The notes under the pieces: model-generated
Told to the model about the DNA's origin: nothing
Databases searched by the model: none
What the model saw: only the letters and a program-made list of their open reading frames with translations
Made by a program: the position numbers and the translations under genes
DNA from: Novosphingobium pentaromativorans US6-1
Lineage (GTDB): Bacteria; Pseudomonadota; Alphaproteobacteria; Sphingomonadales; Sphingomonadaceae
Assembly: GCF_000767465.1 (NCBI RefSeq)
Contig: NZ_CP009291.1
Coordinates: 3,018,501 to 3,082,500, forward strand
Length of the DNA: 64,000 nucleotides
Reading direction: 5' to 3'
Shown: piece after piece, positions 1-8,944 of the stretch
How the letters are laid out: each line of letters begins with the position of its first letter
Position numbering within the stretch: the stretch's first letter is position 1

Positions 1-42
1 AAGGCAACCGCGCAATGGTACCGCGAGAACAAGTGGCTTTGA
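1..42 (+). CDS. C-terminal tail of a probable NAD-dependent sugar epimerase/dehydratase (partial)
   Basis: The window opens inside a reading frame that ends at a TGA at 40-42 and gives the 13-residue tail KATAQWYRENKWL. Tails of the form T-x-x-W-Y-x-E-N-x-W are typical of extended SDR sugar-nucleotide enzymes such as UDP-glucose epimerases and dTDP-glucose dehydratases. That would suit the sugar-nucleotide genes elsewhere in the window. Only the tail is visible, so the family call is a pattern match and the substrate cannot be stated. Confidence 0.45.
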   Translation, partial: KATAQWYRENKWL

Positions 43-437
43 CGTCCTGAGCGCGGAGATGCCCGCGCAGCGATTCGCGGCGCTTCGTCATGCACCGGTG
101 TCTTTCTTGCAAACTCTGTAAAAGTAAGTGCCATTGTCCGCTGGCGAGAGGCCTGGGCACAGGCATTGCGTTTATCTGGTGTTCAGGAAATGGCGGACGC
201 TGCGGGCATGCTGCAGCCCCGGGGAACCCCCGTATTCCCGGCCTTGTCCTCCAGCAAGTGGTCTGGAAGGCGGCTGAAAAGCCTGCATTTGGGCGTTACG
301 AATCTGAAATGCCTGATCCGGTCTAACCCCTAGATTTCATACAGCCCCATTTTCACAGGGCCGCGCGTAGAGCCGATCGTGAGCCGTCTCTCCGCGAAGA
401 CGGCAAATTGCACGGGTCCACAGAAAGGGATTTAGGA
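43..437. other. Intergenic region upstream of the chemoreceptor
   Basis: There is no convincing gene here. A 78-codon frame at 90-326 lacks a ribosome-binding site and has a cysteine-rich, low-complexity translation. The stretch presumably holds the promoter of the chemoreceptor gene. I see no EcfG-type GGAAC/CGTT pair in it. Confidence 0.5.
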
Positions 438-2288
438 ATGGCGTTCGGTTCCGGGCCGGGTACGAGTTGGTTGCGCCGGCAATCGATCAACCGCAGGCTG
501 ACGATTCAATCGATAACGGCGGGCGTGCTTTCGCTCTGCCTCATTGCAACGATAGTGGTAGGATCGGGACTTTCGCTCGCCACCAGCAAGAAAGACGACA
601 AGACTTCCGAGCAGGCGCTTTCCGCGGCCCTGCTGGAAAAGGACTTCGCGTCCCTTGAGCGTGACGTGTTCCGTCACGCCGCGATCGGCACCGAGCAGAC
701 CCAAAAGGACTGGGAAAGCAATGCCGAGGATCTGAAGGATTCGATCCGCAATGCGCAGGCCAACCTCGATGGCGAGGAAGCCAAGCATGCCGGTGACGTA
801 GAAGCGAAGGCCGAGGCCTATATCGATGCGGTCGCCTCCACTTTTGCCGCGGGCCCGGCGACGCCGGAAGGCCTCGATCGCATCGGCGAGCTGGGCAGCG
901 CCGTGGACGACGGGATCGAACAGATTCGTGAGCCGGTGATCCAGCGCAGCGAAGTGCTGAATGAGCAGCAGCGCACCGTCACCTTCTGGGTGCTGGTTCT
1001 CTCCTCGCTCATCGCTTTCGGCGCCGGTCTGATTTCCTACCTGTTGGCCCGTGCGATCCGCACCAGCATCAGCGAGGAACTTGGCGCGGTGCGAGATTCG
1101 ATTGCTGAAATCGAAGCAGGGCGCCTCAACGGCCAGATCGAGCATCTCGAGCGTCAGGACGAAATCGGCGAATTGGCCCGTGCGGCTGCGCGCCTGCGCG
1201 ATACCGTCAAGGCCAAGGAGCGCAGCGATGCAGAGGCGCGCGACATGATCGAGCATGTCGGCGAAAACCTGGGTCGTCTTGCTAGCGGTGACCTCACTAT
1301 CGAAGTTCCGGAACTGGGCGCGTCCTATGCCGCGCTGCGTGCGGACTTCAACAAGACGGTGGTGCGCCTGCGCGAAGCCATGCAGTCGGTGTCGCGCTCG
1401 ACCCATGCGATCCGCACCGGTTCGATGGAAATCAGCCAGGCTTCCGACGATCTGGCCCAGCGCACCGAACATCACGCCAGTGAGATCGGTACGGCTGCAG
1501 GTGCGGTGAGCGAACTGTCGCGTGCCCTCCAGGACACCGCGCAGAGTGCTGCCGAAGCGCATCGCGGCGTCGATGCCGCGGTCAACGAAGCGCGCCGTGG
1601 CGGCGAGGTCGTCGGCCAGGCGGTTGGCGCGATGGAGCAGATCGAGAAGTCGACGGCCGAGATCGGCAACATCATCGCCGTCATCGACTCGATTGCCTTC
1701 CAGACCAACCTCCTTGCCCTCAACGCGGGCGTCGAGGCGGCGCGTGCGGGCGATGCGGGCAAGGGCTTCGCGGTCGTTGCCAACGAGGTTCGCGGGCTTG
1801 CCCAGCGCTCCGCCGAGGCGGCCAAGGACGTACGCACGCTGATCGAGACCAGCTCGTCGCAAGTTGCGGTGGGCGTGGACATGGTGCGCCGCACCGGCGA
1901 GGCGCTCGATTCGATCATCGCGCGCATCGACAACACCACCGAAGTCGTCACCCGGATCAGCAACGCTTCGTCCGAGCAATCGGAAAAGCTGCGCCAGACC
2001 AACGACACCATCAGCCAGATGGACGTCGTCACCCAGCAGAATGCCGCGATGGTCGAGGAATCGACTGCCGCCGCGCGCAGCCTGGCGACCGAGGCGGACA
2101 ACCTGGCCGAACTCGTCGGCACGTTCCGCATCGGCGATGCCAGCGTCGTCTCGTTCAAGGCATCGGAAAGCAGGGCGGCCCCGGCGCGCGTTGCTGCTCC
2201 GGCGCCGCGACGGGCAAGTGCGCCGGTGACGGTTGGCAACGCCGCCGTTGCCCAGGTCGTCGACGACGCGGACTGGTCCGAATTCTGA
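438..2288 (+). CDS. Methyl-accepting chemotaxis protein (transmembrane receptor)
   Basis: This inner-membrane chemoreceptor would pass ligand signals to CheA/CheW. The ATG at 438 is preferred over the in-frame ATG at 408 because a purine-rich site (GAAAGGGA, 423-430) lies just upstream; this gives 616 residues. Visible layout: a first membrane segment near residues 23-45, a periplasmic helical region, a second membrane segment near 181-205, a HAMP segment to about 260, then a long coiled-coil cytoplasmic domain. The highly conserved hairpin tip ([17 protein letters not shown]) is near 420. The protein ends in DWSEF, which resembles the W-x-x-F CheR/CheB docking pentapeptide. No other che genes are in the window, so the receptor is an orphan here. 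The ligand is unknown. Confidence 0.93.
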   Translation: MAFGSGPGTSWLRRQSINRRLTIQSITAGVLSLCLIATIVVGSGLSLATSKKDDKTSEQALSAALLEKDFASLERDVFRHAAIGTEQTQKDWESNAEDLKDSIRNAQANLDGEEAKHAGDVEAKAEAYIDAVASTFAAGPATPEGLDRIGELGSAVDDGIEQIREPVIQRSEVLNEQQRTVTFWVLVLSSLIAFGAGLISYLLARAIRTSISEELGAVRDSIAEIEAGRLNGQIEHLERQDEIGELARAAARLRDTVKAKERSDAEARDMIEHVGENLGRLASGDLTIEVPELGASYAALRADFNKTVVRLREAMQSVSRSTHAIRTGSMEISQASDDLAQRTEHHASEIGTAAGAVSELSRALQDTAQSAAEAHRGVDAAVNEARRGGEVVGQAVGAMEQIEKSTAEIGNIIAVIDSIAFQTNLLALNAGVEAARAGDAGKGFAVVANEVRGLAQRSAEAAKDVRTLIETSSSQVAVGVDMVRRTGEALDSIIARIDNTTEVVTRISNASSEQSEKLRQTNDTISQMDVVTQQNAAMVEESTAAARSLATEADNLAELVGTFRIGDASVVSFKASESRAAPARVAAPAPRRASAPVTVGNAAVAQVVDDADWSEF

Positions 2289-2331
2289 ATTTGCGAGCGG
2301 CGGCCGGGAACGGTCGCCGGTCGGTCTCCTG

Positions 2332-2371
2332 CGCCCCACCCTGCGACCCCGCAGGGTGGGGCGTTTCGTTT
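2332..2371 (+). terminator. Rho-independent terminator after the chemoreceptor gene
   Basis: A perfect 14-bp stem (arms 2332-2345 and 2350-2363) encloses a 4-nt loop and is followed by TTTCGTTT. It lies 44 bases after the chemoreceptor stop and before the convergent deacylase-like gene. It therefore ends the forward transcript; there is no matching T-tract for the other strand. Confidence 0.88.
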
Positions 2372-2404
2372 GTGGCGCAGCCTTGCCGCCTCACAGGCTT
2401 CGGT

Positions 2405-2884
2405 TCAGACGGCGAAGGCGCTGTGCCTGGCATCGCTCATCATGCGGCGCCAGTCGGTGGCCTCTATGGCGATGAGGGTGCGATGATCGCCGCCCTCGAA
2501 ATAGATCTCGTCATCGCCGTGCAGATTGCTGTCGAGCAGGTCGTCGTCGACGATGAAGTCGAGCCCATAGGCTTCGCCCAGCGGCGGGATCGCGCCGAAT
2601 TCGCAGTCCGGGAAGCTCATGGCCGCCTCGGCTTCGCCCAGCAGCCGGACATCGCAGCCCAGGCTGGCGCCGAGCCGGGCAAGATCGACGTGGCGCGATG
2701 ACGGCAGCACCGCGAGGACATAGTCGTCACCTGCTCGCATCATCACGCCCTTGGCCACATTGTTGCCCGAGACATGGGCTGCGTGGGCAGCCCTGGCTGC
2801 GGCGAAAGTGCGCGAGTGGGGGATCTCGTCGTAGCTCGTGCCGCAAGACCTGAGATATTTGCGTAAGTTGGGTGAGATGGCCAT
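2405..2884 (-). CDS. YbaK/EbsC-type aminoacyl-tRNA deacylase-like protein
   Basis: This 159-residue single-domain protein looks like the YbaK/ProX/INS trans-editing family, which hydrolyses mischarged tRNAs such as Cys- or Ala-tRNA(Pro). The family signs visible are VAKGVMMR with the conserved lysine at residue 45, followed by a strand with P-x-x-x-x-V-D and a glycine-rich segment FGAIPPLGEAYGL near the middle. The gene stands alone and convergent to the chemoreceptor, with a terminator hairpin between them. The exact mischarged substrate cannot be read from the sequence, and some family members have other roles. Confidence 0.75.
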   Translation of the reverse strand: MAISPNLRKYLRSCGTSYDEIPHSRTFAAARAAHAAHVSGNNVAKGVMMRAGDDYVLAVLPSSRHVDLARLGASLGCDVRLLGEAEAAMSFPDCEFGAIPPLGEAYGLDFIVDDDLLDSNLHGDDEIYFEGGDHRTLIAIEATDWRRMMSDARHSAFAV

Positions 2885-3116
2885 GGCGTCCTCCTGCGTG
2901 TCGCGGAAGCGCGGGTGCGGCCTGTTTATTGCTGGTACGGCGAAGGGAGGCAGGGGGCCGTACGAAGCGCCAGGTCGGACCAGCGCTTTCCATGCGGGAC
3001 ATTACCAAATTGCGCCGATTCTGCCAATTGGCACCGGACGCGAAAACGGCACACGCCAACCCGCCCGGAATGGCCAGGTCTGGCGTCTGGAACTGTGTGC
3101 TGTGCGGCCTTGCGCC

Positions 3117-3335
3117 TCAGGCGCGCGCGCCGACGGGAATTGCCGCTTCGAGAACGGGGCCCCGTGCGATCGGGGTTTCCGTCATCTCGATACCGGTACG
3201 TTCAGCCTTGCGTCGATAGGCGGCTGCCATGGCGCGGTGCATCTTGCGGGCTTCCGGGTCTGCCGTGGAATTGGCAAGCCCATCGTGCATCTGTGCGCGC
3301 TCAATATATTCGGCCGACGAAAGATTACTTTCCAT
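3117..3335 (-). CDS. Small charged helical protein of unknown function
   Basis: This 72-residue protein starts MESNLSSAEYIERAQMH and has an alpha-helical, Ala/Arg/Glu-rich centre (ADPEARKMHRAMAAAYRRKAE). There is no signal peptide or membrane segment. Similar short proteins occur in sphingomonads as far as I recall, but I cannot name a family. It lies between the deacylase-like gene and the spoVR operon and has no close partner. A 69-residue protein at 50864-51073 has a similar size and composition but is not clearly homologous. Confidence 0.5.
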   Translation of the reverse strand: MESNLSSAEYIERAQMHDGLANSTADPEARKMHRAMAAAYRRKAERTGIEMTETPIARGPVLEAAIPVGARA

Positions 3336-3521
3336 TCGTCATCCTCCGGATCCATCATTGCCGCCCGGGCGTCACTCGCAAGTCAAACGAGGGCGGACAC
3401 ACCGGAACTCAAGCGGCATTACGCCTGCTTGGTCATTCCGGCAACTTAAAAAAGGCAAGTTACGCCACAATTGCCCCGTTGGAAACCTTTGCCGCTGCAT
3501 TTGAGCGCTTCTAAGGCGCGC

Positions 3522-5060
3522 CTAGTAGAATATTCCAGGGCGGGGATCGATCGCGTAACTGTTAAGTGTCTTTCTGTCTGCCGCGTCGACTTCGGTCAGG
3601 ATTACCTGGTACCCCCACAAGTCGGCCAGGTGCTGCAGGACCTGCCGCGCGTCCTCGCGCTGGAGCAGGACGCGGTCGCGCACGGTGTGCTCCAGCATCA
3701 GCTTGCGGTCGCTGTCGAAATCGACGTCGACGATCTGGATGTCGGGGTCGAGGCTGGCAACGTCGTGATGCCTTGCCAGAGTGCGGCGGACATCCTGATA
3801 GCCCTGTTCGTCGTGGATTGCCGCGACGCGTACTTCATCGTCCTTTTCGCGGTCGTCCAGCTTGAACAGCCGCCATTTGCGGATCAGGTGCGGGCTGAGG
3901 AACTGGGCGATGAAGCTCTCGTCCCGGTAGTTGGCCCAGGCGTCCTTCAGCACGTCGATGGGGTCGCCGCAGCCTGCAAAATCGGGAAACCATGTCCGGT
4001 CCTCGTCCGAGGGATTGCGGGAGATCCGCTCGATGTCCTCCATGATCCCGAAGCCCAGCGCATAGGGGTTGTGGCCCGAGTAGTGCCCTGAATCGTAAGT
4101 CGGCTGATAAAGCACGTTCGAATGCGAGTGCAGGAATTCGAGGAAAGCGCCTTCAGTGATCTGGCCGGTTTCATGAAGCCGCTTGAGGATGTTGTAGTGG
4201 ACCCAGACCGCGCAGCCTTCGTTCATCACCTTGGTCTGGCGCTGCGGATAGAAGTACTGGGCGATCAGGCGCACGATACGCAGGATTTCCCGCTGCCATC
4301 CGCGCAGGCGCGGTGCGCTCTTCTCAAGGAAATAGAGGACGTTCTCCTGCGGCAGGCCAAGCGACTTCTGGCGCATGTCGCGCGTTTCGCGGGTGGTGGG
4401 TTTCTTGTTGGGAAGGGTGCGCCACAAGGCGTTGTAGGTCGATTCCTCGTAGGCCCGCCGATCTTCCTCGCGCCGTCTTTCGGCATTGAGATTGCGCGGC
4501 GCGGCGCGCGGATAGCGATGAATGCCTTGCTGCATCAGGGCATGGGCGGAATCGAGCACGCGCTCGACTTCGGCCTGGCCGTGCCGCTCCTCGCAGCGGG
4601 CGATGTAGTGGCGGGCGAATTCCAGATAGTCGAGAATGCCTTCCGCGTCGGTCCATTGCCGGAAGACGTAGTTGTTCTTGAAGAAGTGGTTATGGCCAAA
4701 GGCGGCATGGGCGATCACCAGCGTCTGCATCGTCGCGCTGTTTTCTTCCATGACATAGCTGATGCACGGGTCCGAATTGATCACCAGTTCATAGGCGAGC
4801 CCGCGCAGACCCTTGCGGTACAGCAGGTCGTTGGCAAGGAACTGCTTCCCGAACGACCAGTGCTTGTAGAAGATCGGCATGCCGGTGGAGGCATAGGCAT
4901 CGAGCATCTGTTCCGATGTAATGACCTCGATGCGGTTGGGATAGACGTTGAGGTCCAGTTCGCCGATGGCGATGTTCTCGCAGGCCTCGTAGATGCGCTG
5001 GAGCGTGTCGAAGTTCCAGTCGCTTCCGGAGTAGAGCAGGGTGGAGGCGGGGGCGTTCAT
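3522..5060 (-). CDS. SpoVR family protein
   Basis: This 512-residue protein matches the SpoVR/YcgB family throughout. It begins MNAPASTLLYSGSDWNFDTLQ and contains the conserved segments VINSDPCISYVMEENSA, HAAFGHNHFFKNNY, MNEGCAVWVHY and HSNVLYQP. Its molecular role is unknown. The family is linked to sporulation in Bacillus and to stress or stationary phase in proteobacteria. The start at 5060 overlaps the DUF444 stop by ATGA, implying translational coupling. The frame remains open upstream to 5189, but that stretch overlaps the DUF444 gene and reads like its shadow. It is the last gene of the prkA-DUF444-spoVR operon. Confidence 0.93.
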   Translation of the reverse strand: MNAPASTLLYSGSDWNFDTLQRIYEACENIAIGELDLNVYPNRIEVITSEQMLDAYASTGMPIFYKHWSFGKQFLANDLLYRKGLRGLAYELVINSDPCISYVMEENSATMQTLVIAHAAFGHNHFFKNNYVFRQWTDAEGILDYLEFARHYIARCEERHGQAEVERVLDSAHALMQQGIHRYPRAAPRNLNAERRREEDRRAYEESTYNALWRTLPNKKPTTRETRDMRQKSLGLPQENVLYFLEKSAPRLRGWQREILRIVRLIAQYFYPQRQTKVMNEGCAVWVHYNILKRLHETGQITEGAFLEFLHSHSNVLYQPTYDSGHYSGHNPYALGFGIMEDIERISRNPSDEDRTWFPDFAGCGDPIDVLKDAWANYRDESFIAQFLSPHLIRKWRLFKLDDREKDDEVRVAAIHDEQGYQDVRRTLARHHDVASLDPDIQIVDVDFDSDRKLMLEHTVRDRVLLQREDARQVLQHLADLWGYQVILTEVDAADRKTLNSYAIDPRPGIFY

Positions 5061-6367
5061 GAGACGTGCGCCGCGGTGCCGCGGCGGCTGAACAGGTCGC
5101 GGAACACCGGGTAGATGTCCTTGCGCGAATGGACCCGGCGCATTGCGAACTTGCCGCCGGCCTCGCCGATCTCGGAATAGGCCTGCCACAGGCTGGTTGC
5201 CCGATCGTCGCCCGGAACGCCTCCCGATGGCGGGTTGGAGACTTCGAGATAGGCCGCATACTGCACGATCGGCAGGATTTCGTTACGCATCAGCGCGGTG
5301 GTCTGCACATTGTCGCGGGTGAAGTTGTCGCCGTCCGAGGCCTGGGCAAGATAGATGTTCCAGTCGAGCGGCGAGTAGCGGTCCTTGACTACTGCCAGCA
5401 TCTCCTCGAGCGCCGAAGACACCCGCGTGCCGCCGGTTTCGGTGCTGTAGAAGAAGGTTTCCTCGTCCACTTCCTGCGCCGAATCCGTGTGGCGGATAAA
5501 GACGATCTCGACATGGCGGTAGCAGCGGGTGACGAAGAGGTAGAGGAGGATGAAGAAGATCTTCGCCAACTCCTTCATGTGCTCGTTCATCGATCCCGAA
5601 ACGTCCATCAGGCAGAAGATCACTGCCTGCGAGATCGGCCTGCGCTCCTGCTCGAAGCGGCGATAGCGCAAGTCGATCGGGTCGATGTAGGAGATCAGCG
5701 TCCGGCGCCGGTTGAGCACCACCAGCCGTTCGCGCAGCGCATCGAGCGTGGCGCGGTCCTTCTCGGTCGGCCGGGCCTTGGCCTCGAGCCTGGCGATTTC
5801 CTTTTCAAGGTCCTCGATCTCGGCACTGGTGGGGCGGCGCAGGGCCAGTCGCCGCGACATCGCGTTTCGCATCGTACGCGGGACGGATAGCGATGAGGGC
5901 GAGCCTGACGTCGTGTAGCCGGCGCGGCGGATATCGAAGGAATCGCTGCCGGTCAGCCGGCGCTTGGCCAGGTCGGGCAATTCCAGGTCTTCCAGGAACA
6001 GGTCGAGGAATTCCTCGCGGCTCAGGACGAAGCGGAATTCGTCCTCGCCTTCGCCGGTTCCCGCCTCGCTGCCGCCGCCTCCGCTGCTGCTCGGGGGGCG
6101 CTTGATCCGGTCGCCGGTGCGAAAAACCCGGTTGCCGGGAAGGACGTGGTCGCGATTGCCGCTGTGGCTGTCGCGGCGGAAGGTTGGTTCGGTTATGCCG
6201 CCGGTCTTGATGCTGACTTCGCCTTCGCTCTCAATCTCCCGGATCTTGCGCGACGTCAGCGAATCCCGGACCGCACCGCGCACGGTATCGCGCGCGCGGC
6301 GCAGGAAACGCTGGCGATTGACCAGGCTCTTGCCGCGTGGGTTGAGGCGTCTGTCTATGATATGCAT
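5057..6367 (-). CDS. DUF444 family protein with vWA-like domain (YeaH/YhbH type)
   Basis: This 436-residue protein is the usual partner of PrkA kinases. The N-terminal part is basic (FLRRARDTVRGAVRDSLTSRKI) and contains a Gly/Ser-rich linker. The C-terminal half is a von Willebrand A-like fold with the metal-site motif MDVSGSM near residues 253-259, followed by FFILLYLFVTRCY and FIRHTDSAQEVDEE. The start at 6367 lies 35 bases after the prkA stop, and the stop overlaps the spoVR start. The PrkA/DUF444 pair is known from E. coli (yeaG-yeaH) as a stationary-phase and nitrogen-starvation system. The biochemical role of the vWA domain is not established. Confidence 0.92.
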   Translation of the reverse strand: MHIIDRRLNPRGKSLVNRQRFLRRARDTVRGAVRDSLTSRKIREIESEGEVSIKTGGITEPTFRRDSHSGNRDHVLPGNRVFRTGDRIKRPPSSSGGGGSEAGTGEGEDEFRFVLSREEFLDLFLEDLELPDLAKRRLTGSDSFDIRRAGYTTSGSPSSLSVPRTMRNAMSRRLALRRPTSAEIEDLEKEIARLEAKARPTEKDRATLDALRERLVVLNRRRTLISYIDPIDLRYRRFEQERRPISQAVIFCLMDVSGSMNEHMKELAKIFFILLYLFVTRCYRHVEIVFIRHTDSAQEVDEETFFYSTETGGTRVSSALEEMLAVVKDRYSPLDWNIYLAQASDGDNFTRDNVQTTALMRNEILPIVQYAAYLEVSNPPSGGVPGDDRATSLWQAYSEIGEAGGKFAMRRVHSRKDIYPVFRDLFSRRGTAAHVS

Positions 6368-6402
6368 GTCGGGTCAGCACACCTCCTTCGCTCCCGCTGC
6401 CG

Positions 6403-8346
6403 CTACTCTGCCTGCTTGACGCGCATGTACCATTCGACGAGGCGCCGGACCTGGCGGGGCGTGTAGCCGCGTTCGACGAGCCGGGTGACGAACTCGTCGT
6501 GCTTGCGCTCGGTCTCGCTGTCCCGCTTCGACGAGAAGCCGATGACCGGCAGCAGGTCCTCGACCTGGCTGAACATGCGCTTCTCGATCACTTCGCGGAT
6601 CTTCTCGTAGGAATTCCACTTCGGATTGCGGCCGTTGTTGTTCGCCCGCATGCGCAGTGCGAACTTGACCACCTCGTTGCGGAAGTCCTTGGGGTTGGCG
6701 ATCCCGGCGGGCTTCTCGATCCGGGTCAGTTCCTGGTTGATGACGTCGCGGTCGAGCATCTGGCCGGTGTCCGGATCCTTGAAGTCGAGATCCTCGATCC
6801 AGGCATCGGCATAGGCGACATAGCGGTCGAACAGGTTCTGCCCGTAGTCCTCGTAGGATTCCAGGTAGGCCTTCTGGATCTCGTTGCCGATGAATTCGGC
6901 AAAGCGCGGCGCCAGTTCACCCTTGATGAATTCCAGGTACTGGGCCTCGGTCTCGGCCGGGAGCTGTTCCTGCCGTACCATCGATTCCAGCACGTACATC
7001 AGGTGCACCGGATCGGCGGCGATCTCTTCGGTGTCGTGGTTGAAGGTGGCTGCCAGCGCCTTGAAGGCAAAGCGCGTGGACATGCCGTTCATGCCTTCGT
7101 TGACCCCGGCGTTGTCCTTGTATTCCTGCATCGTCTTGGCGTGCGGATCGATGTCGCGCAGCATCTCGCCGTTGTAGATGCGCATCTTCGAATAGATGCT
7201 GCTGTTCTCCGGTGCCTTGAGCCGGGTCAGCACCGAGAAGCGGGCCAGCATGTCGAGCGTGCCGGGCGCGCAGGGCGCTTCGGCCAGCTGGGAATTGTGC
7301 AGCAGCTTTTCGTAGATCTTCCGCTCTTCGTCGATGCGCAGGCAATAGGGAACCTGGATCACGTAGATGCGGTCGATGAAGGCTTCATTGTTGCGGTTGT
7401 TCTTGAAGTTCTGCCATTCGGATTCGTTCGAGTGGGCCAGGATCACCCCCGAAAAGGGGATCGCGCCGATATTCTCGGTGCCGATGTAGTTGCCTTCCTG
7501 CGTCGCCGTCAGCAGCGGGTGCAACATCTTGATCGGGGCCTTGAACATCTCGACGAATTCGAGAACGCCCTGGTTGGCGCGGTTGAGCCCGCCCGAGTAG
7601 CTGTAGGCGTCCGGATCGTTCTGCGAGAGCAGTTCGAGTTTGCGGATGTCGACCTTGCCGACCAGCGAGGAAATGTCCTGGTTGTTCTCGTCGCCCGGCT
7701 CGGTCTTTGAAATGGCGATCTGGCGCACGCGCGACGGCATCATCTTTGCCACCGTGAAGCGGGAAACATCGCCCCCGAATTCGTCGAGCCGCTTGCGCGC
7801 CCATGGGCTTATCAGCCGTGACAGATAGCGGCGCGGAATGCCGTAACTTTCCTCGATGTCCGGGCCGTCGATGTCCGGATCGAAGATTGCCAACGGGCTT
7901 TCGAACACTGGGCTCACTTCGTCTCCGGCCTTGAGCACGTAGATCGGATAGGCTTCCATCAGCGCCTTGATCCTTTCGGCGATGGAGGACTTGCCGCCGC
8001 CGACCGGGCCGAGCAGGTAGAGGATTTGCTTCTGTTCCTCGAGCCCTTGCGAGGCATGGCGGAAGAACGAGACTATCCGTTCGATCGTGTCTTCCATGCC
8101 GTAGAATTCGGAGAAGCTGGGATAGACCCGGATCGTCCGGTTCATGAAGATGCGGCCGAGCCTTGCATCCTTGGCGGTATCGACGAGTTCCGGCTCACCG
8201 ATCGCGGCCAGCAAGCGCTCGGCAGCACCGGCATAGAGCATCTTGTCGTCGCGGCATTTGCTCAGGTACTGCTCAAGCGTCCACTCGGTATCCCGGTGTG
8301 CTTCGTAAGAGCGCATGAACTTCGAAAAGAGATCATTCGTGGCCAT
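6403..8346 (-). CDS. prkA: PrkA family serine protein kinase / AAA+ ATPase
   Basis: This 647-residue protein follows the PrkA (YeaG) family over its full length. Residues 112-120 form a Walker A loop (GPVGGGKSS). Further on are the AAA core segments GVILAHSNESEW and FIDRIYVIQVPYCLR, and a C-terminal PrkA domain ending VKQAE. The ATG at 8346 has a GGAGAGG ribosome-binding site (8355-8361 on the complement); the frame continues upstream only as low-quality sequence. It heads the three-gene stress operon. Family members have been reported to phosphorylate proteins on serine, and some to act as ATP-dependent proteases. Which applies here is open. Confidence 0.93.
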   Translation of the reverse strand: MATNDLFSKFMRSYEAHRDTEWTLEQYLSKCRDDKMLYAGAAERLLAAIGEPELVDTAKDARLGRIFMNRTIRVYPSFSEFYGMEDTIERIVSFFRHASQGLEEQKQILYLLGPVGGGKSSIAERIKALMEAYPIYVLKAGDEVSPVFESPLAIFDPDIDGPDIEESYGIPRRYLSRLISPWARKRLDEFGGDVSRFTVAKMMPSRVRQIAISKTEPGDENNQDISSLVGKVDIRKLELLSQNDPDAYSYSGGLNRANQGVLEFVEMFKAPIKMLHPLLTATQEGNYIGTENIGAIPFSGVILAHSNESEWQNFKNNRNNEAFIDRIYVIQVPYCLRIDEERKIYEKLLHNSQLAEAPCAPGTLDMLARFSVLTRLKAPENSSIYSKMRIYNGEMLRDIDPHAKTMQEYKDNAGVNEGMNGMSTRFAFKALAATFNHDTEEIAADPVHLMYVLESMVRQEQLPAETEAQYLEFIKGELAPRFAEFIGNEIQKAYLESYEDYGQNLFDRYVAYADAWIEDLDFKDPDTGQMLDRDVINQELTRIEKPAGIANPKDFRNEVVKFALRMRANNNGRNPKWNSYEKIREVIEKRMFSQVEDLLPVIGFSSKRDSETERKHDEFVTRLVERGYTPRQVRRLVEWYMRVKQAE

Positions 8347-8944
8347 CGAGAATACCTCTCCTGCCCCAGCATCTGTGAATCGAATGGTACCAAATTTAGC
8401 CTTTGCGTACCAGTAATTAGATGTACTCGCAGGTTGTAACCTGGGGGGTGGGGCAGGCTTCCCGAAGCTGTCCAAGTCAGTGAAACTCGGCCATTCCCGC
8501 GGCTTGTCGGCACCGTTTTTGTCCGCGCAAATAGTTGTGGAAACTATTTTGCCGAACCTGCAAATATACCGTCTGCCGCTGTAATCGAGGCGGTTTTCGT
8601 AGCCGAATCACTTGGCTGCGTTCGTTCCGATGGCATGCGACTGGCGGTCGCCGCGACTGCCCTTGTCGCCGCCGCGGTTGCTGCATCTTGCGCTGTCCAA
8701 GCCATGATTTCGGCTGCCACCCAGTCGCCTGGAAAGATGTTCTTAACCATTATTGGCGAAGCTTTTTGCCAAGTGCATCAGGGCGTTGGACGCATTCGGT
8801 CAGCCTGCACGTTCAGCATTGGCCCGGCCCTTATCTGGTCAATTGCTCGGGGTATGGTCAATTCGATGATAACGAATGTTTGTCAGGGCATGCATCAGAC
8901 ACGCGCGACATCGTGCCGCGGCGGCGAGTGGAGATGCAATTACC
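8347..8944. other. Divergent intergenic region between prkA and the globin-coupled receptor
   Basis: Nearly 600 bases separate two divergent genes. Frames here give low-complexity translations without ribosome-binding sites. Both promoters must lie in this stretch. I looked for EcfG-type pairs facing prkA and found none. Confidence 0.5.

Noticed and set aside
90-326. 78-codon plus frame before the chemoreceptor
   Set aside because: Cysteine-rich, no ribosome-binding site, no recognisable features.
432-2339. 635-codon frame on the minus strand opposite the chemoreceptor
   Set aside because: It is a mirror of the GC-rich codon pattern of a clear chemoreceptor gene. Its translation has no domain and no start signals.
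8347-8944. EcfG-type promoter for the prkA operon
   Set aside because: A GTTCC occurs at 8624-8628 but no AACG at the right distance on the same strand, so no match.
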